DNA of 7,665 bases, taken from NCBI GenBank assembly GCA_031272615.1, contig JAISTL010000127.1, forward strand, positions 1-7,665. The letters run 5' to 3'. The translations under genes and the position numbers were made by a program. The notes below the pieces were generated by a model that saw nothing but the letters and a program-made list of their open reading frames with translations, made no database searches and was not told the origin of the DNA. Within the stretch, counting starts at the first letter, position 1; every line of letters starts with the position of its first letter. Origin of the DNA: Methylobacteriaceae bacterium. Lineage in GTDB: Bacteria > Pseudomonadota > Alphaproteobacteria > Rhizobiales > Beijerinckiaceae. Positions 1 to 5,146 of the stretch are shown here, piece after piece.

Positions 1-339
1 GATCTTGGCGTCCTCACCGCCGAGCTCGATGGCGACGTCGGTGTCGGGAATGAAGGTTTCCACCGCCCGGGCGCAGGCGACAACCTCCTGTACGAACGGC
101 AGGCCGACAACCTCCGCCAGACCGATACCCGCGGAACCGGTCACCGTGACCGTCACCGGCGAATCCTGGTCGAGAAGCCCGATGGACGCCAGTTCGTCAA
201 CGCAACAGGACACCGTCCGCCGCACCTCCGAGAGATGGCGAGTATACACCTTGTGAAGGATGCGTCGCTCGGCACCGACTACAACCACCTTGACGGTCGT
301 CGAACCCACATCGATGCCTATATATGCAAGTTCACTCAT
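1..339 (-). CDS. Acyl-CoA dehydratase activase-type ATPase, N-terminal part (runs off left edge)
   Basis: Partial gene, 113 codons from ATG to the window edge. The family (BadF/BadG/BcrA/BcrD, ASKHA fold) uses ATP to drive an electron into 2-hydroxyacyl-CoA dehydratases or benzoyl-CoA reductases through a [4Fe-4S] cluster; it is cytoplasmic and oxygen sensitive. Seen: the phosphate-binding loop GIDVGSTTVK at residues 8-17, TGSAGIG at 67-73, and ELGGEDAKI at 105-113. This wording matches the large (over 1000 aa) proteins that fuse activase and dehydratase-like domains better than the short HgdC type, but the decisive part lies outside the window, as do the cluster cysteines. The start is supported by GGAGG on the minus strand (346-350), 6 bases before the ATG. 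Nothing co-transcribed is visible upstream. Family call is firm; substrate and fusion status are inference. Confidence 0.88.
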   Translation of the reverse strand, partial: MSELAYIGIDVGSTTVKVVVVGAERRILHKVYTRHLSEVRRTVSCCVDELASIGLLDQDSPVTVTVTGSAGIGLAEVVGLPFVQEVVACARAVETFIPDTDVAIELGGEDAKI

Positions 340-506
340 GCGGAACCTCCACCACAGCACCGGCCGAAATGATCTTTAACCGAGTCGGCCGTAATTTCAA
401 CTGGACAAAAAGTCAACCTTGGAACGATCATCGAATAGCGCACATCTTTCGGATTAAATTATGCAAAATAACCGGCTTTCACCCCCCAAAGACTTGCGGT
501 TTCGAT

Positions 507-534
507 TTGAACGTTGTTCATGAACGTTGTTCAA
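507..534. promoter_or_regulatory. Tandem 13-bp dyad, candidate operator upstream of the activase
   Basis: TGAACGTTGTTCA occurs twice back to back (508-520 and 521-533). Each copy is a dyad with arms TGAAC and GTTCA around three bases, and the pair is flanked by T at 507 and A at 534, so the outer edges read TTGAAC and GTTCAA. The repeat lies about 170 bases upstream of the activase ATG. If the minus-strand CATAAT at 458-463 is its -10 box, the repeat would sit at roughly -57 to -82, a position suited to an activator and consistent with the missing -35. The binding protein is unknown. The spacing between half-sites is not that of the classical alphaproteobacterial LexA box (GTTC, 7 bases, GTTC). 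Confidence 0.5.
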
Positions 535-596
535 GCACATTGCGAATCCAATGTCAAGAGAAAAGTGAAAGATGATTTTTCGCCAAGGCACATAAA

Positions 597-629
597 AAAT
601 ACGCTGAAATCCTGCAATTCAACGTATTT
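597..629 (-). other. AT-rich hairpin followed by U residues on the minus strand
   Basis: Arms 597-608 and 618-629 are complementary over 12 positions around a 9-base loop. Read on the minus strand the only non-Watson-Crick position is a U-G wobble, whereas on the plus strand it is an A-C mismatch, so a minus-strand RNA would fold better. The minus strand then continues into a run of T (six in a row counting the stem end). This looks like a weak intrinsic terminator, but no minus-strand gene that would need it is visible upstream. It could instead be a protein-binding site or the end of a small RNA. Confidence 0.3.
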
Positions 630-969
630 CCGAAGAGGCCGAAGAATAGCCGCCAAGCGGTTCACTTGTCATCATGAACGGGGAGACCATGCCCCTGATA
701 CGTTTTGAGCAGTGTTCATTTGAATCGGACCATACCCGCGAAGACCCGGGGACAATTCAATCAGCCCCCTTGGCGCCGGTACGCGGCTATCTGTTGCCGC
801 CGGCCGGCGCCGGGCTTGGACACACCGAACGGCTGTACCAACGTGCATCGAAACTTGAAGATGCCGCAACTCGTCATCGTCGGCGAATCATTCTGAACCG
901 CCACGATAGCATGAATTTTCCTTCTCTATCCTCTTTGCATTCCCATAGCACCTTGACAGTGGAGAAAAA

Positions 970-1512
970 ATGCGTCAGCATACCCCATCGACAAATGCCC
1001 AAGTCTCAACCGGAATACAGCAGATTGCCATGCCCCGTACGTTGATCGCCCTTCTTGCCGGAGTCTTGTTATCATCGTGCGTCAGCGGGCAGCAGGACGG
1101 GACGGCTGAACCGACCCGCCCGCCCGGACCTGTTCCGGCACAGACACGGGAAGAGCTTGCCATGGGCGCCCCCCTGTTCACAAATCTTGCCGGCGTTCAA
1201 ATCTCCGATATCATTTACCTGCCCGGAAAAGGTTATTGGCTGAGGAAGGGCGGCGGCAAAGCGGTCATCTGCACGAAAATCACCATCAGGGATCCCAAGG
1301 GAGGTCTGCATGACTACTGGGCCAGGTCGATCATCGACAATCAGGATGAACTCTCCGCAACACAATACCCCGCCAACGATTTATGCGCCGGGCAAATGCA
1401 GGGGAACACTCTTTCCCCGTTTCCGGAGTTCATGAAATATCAGCAGTCCGCCGTAAGGGCCGGGCTGGAAGTTCCCCGGGAAAAGCGGTGGTATAATACC
1501 AATCGCTGGTGA
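970..1512 (+). CDS. Small lipoprotein, first of a tandem paralogous pair, unknown function
   Basis: I do not recognise a named family. The protein has a lipoprotein signal: residues MPRTLIALLAGVLLSSC, with the lipobox Leu-Ser-Ser-Cys. Val follows the lipidated Cys, so Lol sorting to the outer membrane is expected. The mature part is hydrophilic, begins with a Pro-rich linker, and carries two further Cys (CTK and LCAG motifs) that could form a periplasmic disulfide; it ends in NRW. It is a paralogue of the next gene: both share ISD, CTK, WA.S, YP, a second Cys, PFPE and NRW in order and near-identical spacing. Start: ATG at 970 has GGAG (961-964) five bases upstream and gives 180 aa, but puts about 20 extra residues before the signal peptide. 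ATG at 1030 gives 160 aa with Cys at residue 17, exactly as in the paralogue, but has no clear ribosome site. I chose 970 on the ribosome site; the mature protein is the same either way. Confidence 0.75.
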   Translation: MRQHTPSTNAQVSTGIQQIAMPRTLIALLAGVLLSSCVSGQQDGTAEPTRPPGPVPAQTREELAMGAPLFTNLAGVQISDIIYLPGKGYWLRKGGGKAVICTKITIRDPKGGLHDYWARSIIDNQDELSATQYPANDLCAGQMQGNTLSPFPEFMKYQQSAVRAGLEVPREKRWYNTNRW

Positions 1513-1568
1513 GGGAAACCTTCGGGAGACGACGCGGTCGTGAATGAAAATGCGACGCCGGGGCGCGA

Positions 1569-1605
1569 GTCGGCTTTGGGTGTTTCGACCCTGCCGACAC
1601 GTTTT
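1569..1605 (+). terminator. Possible intrinsic terminator between the two lipoprotein genes
   Basis: Outer arms GTCGGC (1569-1574) and GCCGAC (1593-1598) and inner arms GGGT (1578-1581) and ACCC (1588-1591) form a 10-bp stem with a 3-by-1 internal loop and a 6-base apical loop. After two bases comes GTTTT (1601-1605), a short T tract. It lies 56 bases past the first lipoprotein stop and ends 46 bases before the next start. The T tract is also one arm of a second dyad, GTTTTC-ATC-GAAAAC (1601-1615), which may be an operator. The tract is short, so termination could be partial and the two genes still linked. Confidence 0.4.
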
Positions 1606-1651
1606 CATCGAAAACAAATCAGGTAAATCATACATTTTCCGGGAGACACAC

Positions 1652-2155
1652 ATGAAGCGCACAGCGATAATTCTCTTGCTCGGGGCTTTGTTGGCATCCT
1701 GCGCCGGACACCAGAGCGGAGAAGTCGCGGACGCCACACCTCTGCCGCGGCCGGTCACGCAGGAAATGCGGGACGTCATTATCGACGGAGCTCCTTACAC
1801 TAAACGGCATAAAGTCGTCGATGCCGAAATATCGGATGTCTTTTTTCCGCGGCGGGATCCCCCGTGGGGCGCCAAAGCACTGGGCCTCACCTATGTTTGC
1901 ACGAAACTCATGTTCCTGACCCCTTACGGCAAAACCAGAGAGATTTGGGCCTATTCCTTCATCAGAAGGGACGGAACGGTCAGAGAAACCGCCTATCCTG
2001 AACGGGGGAGGATGTGCCCCCCGGCGCCGGATGACGCCGCGATGCACCCGTTTCCGGAACTCGTGAAAGAGATTGAGAAGCGCGAAGACACTTGGGACAT
2101 ATTCAAGTCGCGGAACCGTTGGATTTGGACAGGCCCAACCCGCATCATACTGTAA
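1652..2155 (+). CDS. Small lipoprotein, second of a tandem paralogous pair, unknown function
   Basis: 167 aa. Signal peptide MKRTAIILLLGALLASC with lipobox Leu-Ala-Ser-Cys at residues 14-17; Ala follows the Cys, so outer-membrane sorting is expected. The start is well supported: GGGAG (1641-1645) lies six bases before the ATG, and the Lys-Arg n-region is typical. Conserved with the preceding paralogue: ISD at 60-62, CTK at 83-85, WAYS at 99-102, YP at 115-116, Cys122, PFPE at 133-136, NRW at 155-157. The two non-lipobox Cys (83 and 122) are at matching places in both proteins and could form a disulfide. This copy has a C-terminal tail of 10 residues after NRW that the other lacks. No transmembrane helix beyond the signal and no catalytic motif is visible. 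The 139-base gap, with a possible terminator, means it may have its own promoter. Function unknown. Confidence 0.82.
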   Translation: MKRTAIILLLGALLASCAGHQSGEVADATPLPRPVTQEMRDVIIDGAPYTKRHKVVDAEISDVFFPRRDPPWGAKALGLTYVCTKLMFLTPYGKTREIWAYSFIRRDGTVRETAYPERGRMCPPAPDDAAMHPFPELVKEIEKREDTWDIFKSRNRWIWTGPTRIIL

Positions 2156-2196
2156 GGCCGATGGCCGCAGGCTGTCATCAGGTTTGGAAACACAGC

Positions 2197-2325
2197 GGCA
2201 TTTGCGGCGGAACCGGGGCCCACCTCCGCAAACGCCGGAAAGGACAGACGACACCGCCTGCCCTTTCCGCAAAAGAGACGCGTCATGCGTTTCAATGTCT
2301 CAGGCGAACAGCCGGACCGTTCGCC
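2197..2325. other. Cluster of hairpins in the convergent gap between lipoprotein and transporter genes
   Basis: Three stem-loops lie in the 185 bases between the two convergent stops: 2197-2207 with 2226-2236 (11 positions, one mismatch); 2236-2247 with 2258-2269 (12 positions, one mismatch, 10-base loop); and GGCGAAC (2303-2309) with GTTCGCC (2319-2325), a perfect 7-bp stem 15 bases past the transporter stop. None has a T run on either strand, so these are not canonical intrinsic terminators. They could stabilise both 3' ends or pause polymerase ahead of Rho. Confidence 0.3.
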
Positions 2326-2340
2326 GATGAACATCCGTCC

Positions 2341-3759
2341 TCAGTACAACCCGAGGAACTTCCACCACAGTGAGCCCACCGTGATCCAGATGACCAGATT
2401 GACGATGGAGTAGCCGAAGCCCAGCAGCCACCAGGTCTTGAGATCCACGTATCCGGGACCGAAGAACATCGGGCTGGCGGTGCCGCTGTAATGGGTGATT
2501 GCCAGGCAAAGGTTGGCGGTGAAGCCCAACAGCAGCGCCGCGGCCATCGGCGGGGCGCCCGCCGCCACCGCCACCGCCACAAAGGCGGCGTACATGGCCG
2601 AGATATGCGCGGTCATACTGGCGAAGCCGTAGTGGGAATACATGTAGATGATAATCAACACCACCAGAGCCGTGAAGCCGGTGATGCCTCCCAGTGATGC
2701 CGCCGCGACTTGGGCGAACCACGGAATGAAGCCCGTCTTGGCCAGCTGCCCCGCCAGAGCCACCAGGCTGCCCATCCAGATCAGCGTGTCCCAAGCGCCG
2801 GTTTCATTGAGCATGTCCTTCCACTCCACCACCTTGAACAGCAGCAGCACCGACACCGCCGCCATGGCCACCACCGTGGCGTTGAGCTTGTTGTAGGACG
2901 ACGTGCACCACAACACCAGGGCAATCAGGAAGGTCACCGCAAGAATTTTCTCCTGACGCGACATCGGCCCCATTTCGTCGAGCATTTTGACGGCATGGGC
3001 CTTCGCTTCCGGGGAATTCTTGAGTTCAGGCGGGAAGACGATGTACATCAGCAGCGGGTGCAATACCAGACAGATCGCCGCCGGCACGCAGGATGCCAGC
3101 AACCAGCCACCCCAGGTGATATCGACTCCCGCCGCCTCCTTGGCCAGCCTGACGATCAGGGCGTTGCCGGCCATGGCCGTCATGAACGTGGCGCACAGAA
3201 TGCCCTCGCACTGATAAACCGCCTGCACCAGATAAGCGCCGGCGCGCCGCGAAGTCGGCCCCGGCTCGGACCCCAGCGCCGTTGAAATGCCGCGGATAAT
3301 GGGGAACATGATGGCGCCGGCGCGCGCGCCGCTGGACGGCGTCAGCGGCGCCAGCACCAGGTCCGTCAGCACCAGCGAATACCCCACCTTCAGGGTGCTG
3401 TCGCCCAGCGCCCGCAGGAACCAGTAGGCGATTCTCTGCCCGAGGCCGGTCTTGAGAAAGGCCCGGGAAAAGATGAACGCGCTGACGATGAGCCACATGG
3501 TGGCGTCGCCGAACCCCGCCAGCACTTCGCCGGGCTTCAGGGTGTTGGTGAGCGCCACAATGGTGATGCCGATGAAGGCCACCGCGCCGATGGGCAGCGG
3601 ACTGAGGATAAATCCGAGGATGATGGCCACCGTCAAGGCAAACAGGTGCCACGCCTGGGGCTTGTCAGCCAGCCCTTCGGGGATCGGTATGATGAACCAG
3701 ATGATCAGCCCCACAGCAACAGTGATGAGGCCTTTCCAGAAATTGGGGGTAAACTGCAT
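2341..3759 (-). CDS. DASS-family dicarboxylate transporter (2-oxoglutarate/malate translocator-like anion permease)
   Basis: 472 aa inner-membrane carrier with many hydrophobic segments from about residue 11 to 467. The divalent anion:sodium symporter family (SLC13, CitT/TtdT/plastid DiT) moves C4-C6 carboxylates such as malate, succinate, 2-oxoglutarate, citrate or tartrate, by Na+ symport or by exchange. Seen: TPSSGARAGAIMFP (140-153) at the first substrate-binding hairpin, HYGFASMTAH (376-385) at the second, THYSGTASPMFFGPGYV (422-438) and the C-terminal WWKFLGLY. The ending and the hydrophilic stretch near 247-270 (ELKNSPEA, then LDEMGPMSRQE) closely recall plant DiT1, so an exchange mechanism is plausible, though substrate cannot be read from sequence. 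Length fits the family (about 470-490). The start has AAGGAG (3769-3774) nine bases upstream. It appears to be a single-gene unit, with 264 bases separating it from chorismate mutase. Confidence 0.93.
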   Translation of the reverse strand: MQFTPNFWKGLITVAVGLIIWFIIPIPEGLADKPQAWHLFALTVAIILGFILSPLPIGAVAFIGITIVALTNTLKPGEVLAGFGDATMWLIVSAFIFSRAFLKTGLGQRIAYWFLRALGDSTLKVGYSLVLTDLVLAPLTPSSGARAGAIMFPIIRGISTALGSEPGPTSRRAGAYLVQAVYQCEGILCATFMTAMAGNALIVRLAKEAAGVDITWGGWLLASCVPAAICLVLHPLLMYIVFPPELKNSPEAKAHAVKMLDEMGPMSRQEKILAVTFLIALVLWCTSSYNKLNATVVAMAAVSVLLLFKVVEWKDMLNETGAWDTLIWMGSLVALAGQLAKTGFIPWFAQVAAASLGGITGFTALVVLIIIYMYSHYGFASMTAHISAMYAAFVAVAVAAGAPPMAAALLLGFTANLCLAITHYSGTASPMFFGPGYVDLKTWWLLGFGYSIVNLVIWITVGSLWWKFLGLY

Positions 3760-3811
3760 GATCTATTTCTCCTTATTCCAAGTGTTTTAGACCAGGGGAA
3801 ATATATCTTCA

Positions 3812-3864
3812 AGTATTGCGGAACGCTTATTCAGTATAATTGTCGCAGTATTCGGCAAGCGCTT
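3812..3864. promoter_or_regulatory. Candidate promoter region of the transporter gene with two direct repeats
   Basis: Two similar 17-18 base elements lie in the same orientation at 3812-3828 and 3847-3864; on the minus strand they read AAGCGTTCCGCAATACT and AAGCGCTTGCCGAATACT, about 35 bases apart. Between them the minus strand has TATACT (3833-3838), a good -10 box for the transporter, which would give a leader of about 65 bases. No good -35 is seen at 16-18 bases, so the upstream repeat would occupy that place, as expected for a gene under positive control. The repeats are candidate regulator sites; the regulator is not in the window. Confidence 0.35.
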
Positions 3865-4023
3865 CCCGGGCAATCCCGCAGGGAAAGGTATAGCAGACAG
3901 AAAAAGCGGTACAACCCTCACTTCGCCGAATTATCGACTTGTGCGCCCGGAAAATTGCCGCAGGGTGTCGCAGGCCCGCCGGACCGCTTTTGACGGCTCG
4001 AAGTGCCATGTACCCGGCGCGGA

Positions 4024-4869
4024 TTATTCCCCGAAAATCACCGGGTGCGGCAGCCGGCCGATTTGGCAAAGACTCGCCAGTCTCACCTCCGGATTGCCCG
4101 AAAGCCGCGTGTTCTCCAGCCCCACCAGGCTTTCCCGGGACGTCAGCAGGCAGGAGAGTTCTTCTCCCACCCGGCACTGAGCGCGTAAGCTGACCCCTTC
4201 CCGCGTGAACCCGGGACTCTCTGGCATTCCCGTCTCTGAAACAAGACGCGCGGCATAAACATAGCGTTTGCCATCTTCCGGCTCGATGATGGGGTTGGCG
4301 ACCACAAATACCGGCGCCGGAAACGGCGTATCCTCGTGCAGCGCCAAAGGCAGCTCGGCAATAATCTTCGGCGCTTCCGGCGGAGTGAACTCCTCCCACC
4401 ACGGCGTGCCGGCCCGATGATGCACCGGAATCAATCCGAGATCTCCCCGCGACGCCTTGACCGCCGCGATCACCGCGGCGGCGTCGGCCAGCGGTTGGTA
4501 GGGAACCGTGAAGCCGAAATTGAATCGCGCCACATCGCGCATCAAATCCGATTCGCCTTCCACGGCGCCGAAAACAGTGTACGGCGCCTGCACCCAGGTG
4601 AATGTGGAGATGATCACCCGCCACACGTTTTCCACGCACGTGAACGGCAGCAGCCCGCGATGCCGCTCGGCACGCTGCCGCAGAACCTCGTTTTCTCGTC
4701 CGGGACGGAACGCCGAGCCGGACTCCGACGTCTTCTTCACCTCGATCAGCCGGCCGATGATGTCGCTGCGTAACAGCAGCAGCATATGCAAAGCTTCGTC
4801 GATGGAATCAATCTGCGCCCGGATGGCTGTCAAATCCGTCGGCCCGGAGGGTACACCTTTTTTTGTCAT
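4024..4869 (-). CDS. Chorismate mutase (AroQ type) with C-terminal prephenate dehydratase-like extension
   Basis: 281 aa, cytoplasmic. Residues 11-96 form an AroQ-class all-helical chorismate mutase domain, converting chorismate to prephenate for phenylalanine and tyrosine. Compared with the E. coli enzyme the active-site residues are at matching spacing: Arg17, Arg34, Lys45, Arg58-Glu59 (in RPGRE) and Gln94. Residues 97-281 are an alpha/beta extension (for example FNFGFTVPYQPLADAAAV, GDLGLIPVHH, TPWWEEF) of the type I recall in Rhodospirillales chorismate mutases, distantly like a prephenate dehydratase/ACT region; I see no convincing dehydratase active-site motif, so a regulatory role is a guess. 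The start follows a weak AAGAGA (4875-4880) five bases upstream; no better start is nearby. It stands alone, with gaps of 264 and 277 bases on either side and a divergent amidase upstream. Confidence 0.87.
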   Translation of the reverse strand: MTKKGVPSGPTDLTAIRAQIDSIDEALHMLLLLRSDIIGRLIEVKKTSESGSAFRPGRENEVLRQRAERHRGLLPFTCVENVWRVIISTFTWVQAPYTVFGAVEGESDLMRDVARFNFGFTVPYQPLADAAAVIAAVKASRGDLGLIPVHHRAGTPWWEEFTPPEAPKIIAELPLALHEDTPFPAPVFVVANPIIEPEDGKRYVYAARLVSETGMPESPGFTREGVSLRAQCRVGEELSCLLTSRESLVGLENTRLSGNPEVRLASLCQIGRLPHPVIFGE

Positions 4870-4917
4870 ATGCGTCTCTTAATTCAGGTTTGAATCGCGC
4901 CGCGGCGGCGACGGTTC

Positions 4918-4945
4918 ACTATAATCGATTGCCGCCAACTATCCA
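4918..4945 (-). promoter_or_regulatory. Candidate promoter of the chorismate mutase gene
   Basis: On the minus strand TATAGT (4918-4923) is a near-consensus -10 box, with TGGATA (4940-4945) 16 bases upstream matching four of six -35 positions. Transcription would begin near 4911 and leave a leader of about 40 bases before the ATG. The leader contains one copy of CGCCGCGGCGGC (4898-4909), which recurs exactly at 4991-5002 on the amidase side. Confidence 0.35.
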
Positions 4946-5010
4946 GAGCGAATCGCACGAGCCGCCGCGCTCCGCTGCAACTCAAAAAATCGCCGCGGCG
5001 GCACATAATA

Positions 5011-5036
5011 AACGAAATATTATCAGTTGGTTCGTT
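5011..5036. promoter_or_regulatory. Inverted repeat at the probable amidase promoter
   Basis: AACGAA (5011-5016) and TTCGTT (5031-5036) are perfect inverted arms 14 bases apart, and the pairing extends outward with one bulge (AATAA against TATT). Between them TATTAT (5018-5023) is a five-of-six match to a plus-strand -10 box, with no -35 at the proper distance. A -10 box enclosed by a dyad suits repressor control of the amidase gene. The evidence is sequence symmetry only. Confidence 0.3.
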
Positions 5037-5069
5037 ATTCTGAGTTTAAAACAACCCGTCATCCGAGGG

Positions 5070-5108
5070 CGGAGAACCGCGCCGGCAGCAGGCTTTCTCC
5101 GGCGGTTC
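5070..5108 (+). promoter_or_regulatory. Two mutually exclusive hairpins in the probable amidase leader
   Basis: CGGAGAA (5070-5076) can pair perfectly with TTCTCCG (5095-5101), and GAACCGC (5074-5080) can pair perfectly with GCGGTTC (5102-5108). The left arms share 5074-5076, so only one full stem can form at a time. They lie 39-77 bases before the amidase ATG. This resembles a switchable leader, but in GC-rich DNA such pairs also arise by chance, and no T tract or known riboswitch core is seen. Confidence 0.25.
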
Positions 5109-5146
5109 CCGAAACCGGTTGCACAAAAGAGCGAGACGCCGCCACC

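Larger units (their letters stand above)
340..969. other. Gene-free intergenic region with regulatory-looking structure
   Basis: About 630 bases between the divergently oriented activase and first lipoprotein. Open frames exist (for example plus strand 674-1045), but they lack recognisable content and their third codon positions are only about half G/C, unlike the neighbouring enzymes. Positions 430-630 are distinctly AT-rich and hold a tandem dyad (507-534) and a hairpin (597-629). On the minus strand CATAAT (458-463) resembles a -10 box for the activase but has no -35 at normal spacing; TTGACT (411-416) and TTGAAA (395-400) are -35-like hexamers with poor -10 partners. Around 772-811 GC-rich complementary arms (GGCGCCGG and CCGGCGCC) could pair. 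I see no RNA gene. Confidence 0.6.

Noticed and set aside
674..1045. Plus-strand open frame of 123 codons before the first lipoprotein
   Set aside because: Its third positions are only about half G/C, it has no recognisable domain, its GGGGAG sits too close to the inner ATG, and it overlaps the lipoprotein start out of frame. A decayed gene cannot be excluded.
2562..2580. Short tandem tract of CCACCG units
   Set aside because: It lies inside the transporter coding sequence and encodes an ordinary Val-Ala-rich membrane segment; codon bias explains it.
3835..3840. Perfect TATAAT on the plus strand
   Set aside because: There is no -35 at 16-18 bases and no plus-strand gene follows; the same bases contain the minus-strand TATACT that fits the transporter.
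5027..5146. Upstream TTG extension of the amidase
   Set aside because: The 40 extra residues do not resemble the family and have mixed codon use, and the stretch contains the -10-like and hairpin elements; the family domain begins at the ATG at 5147.
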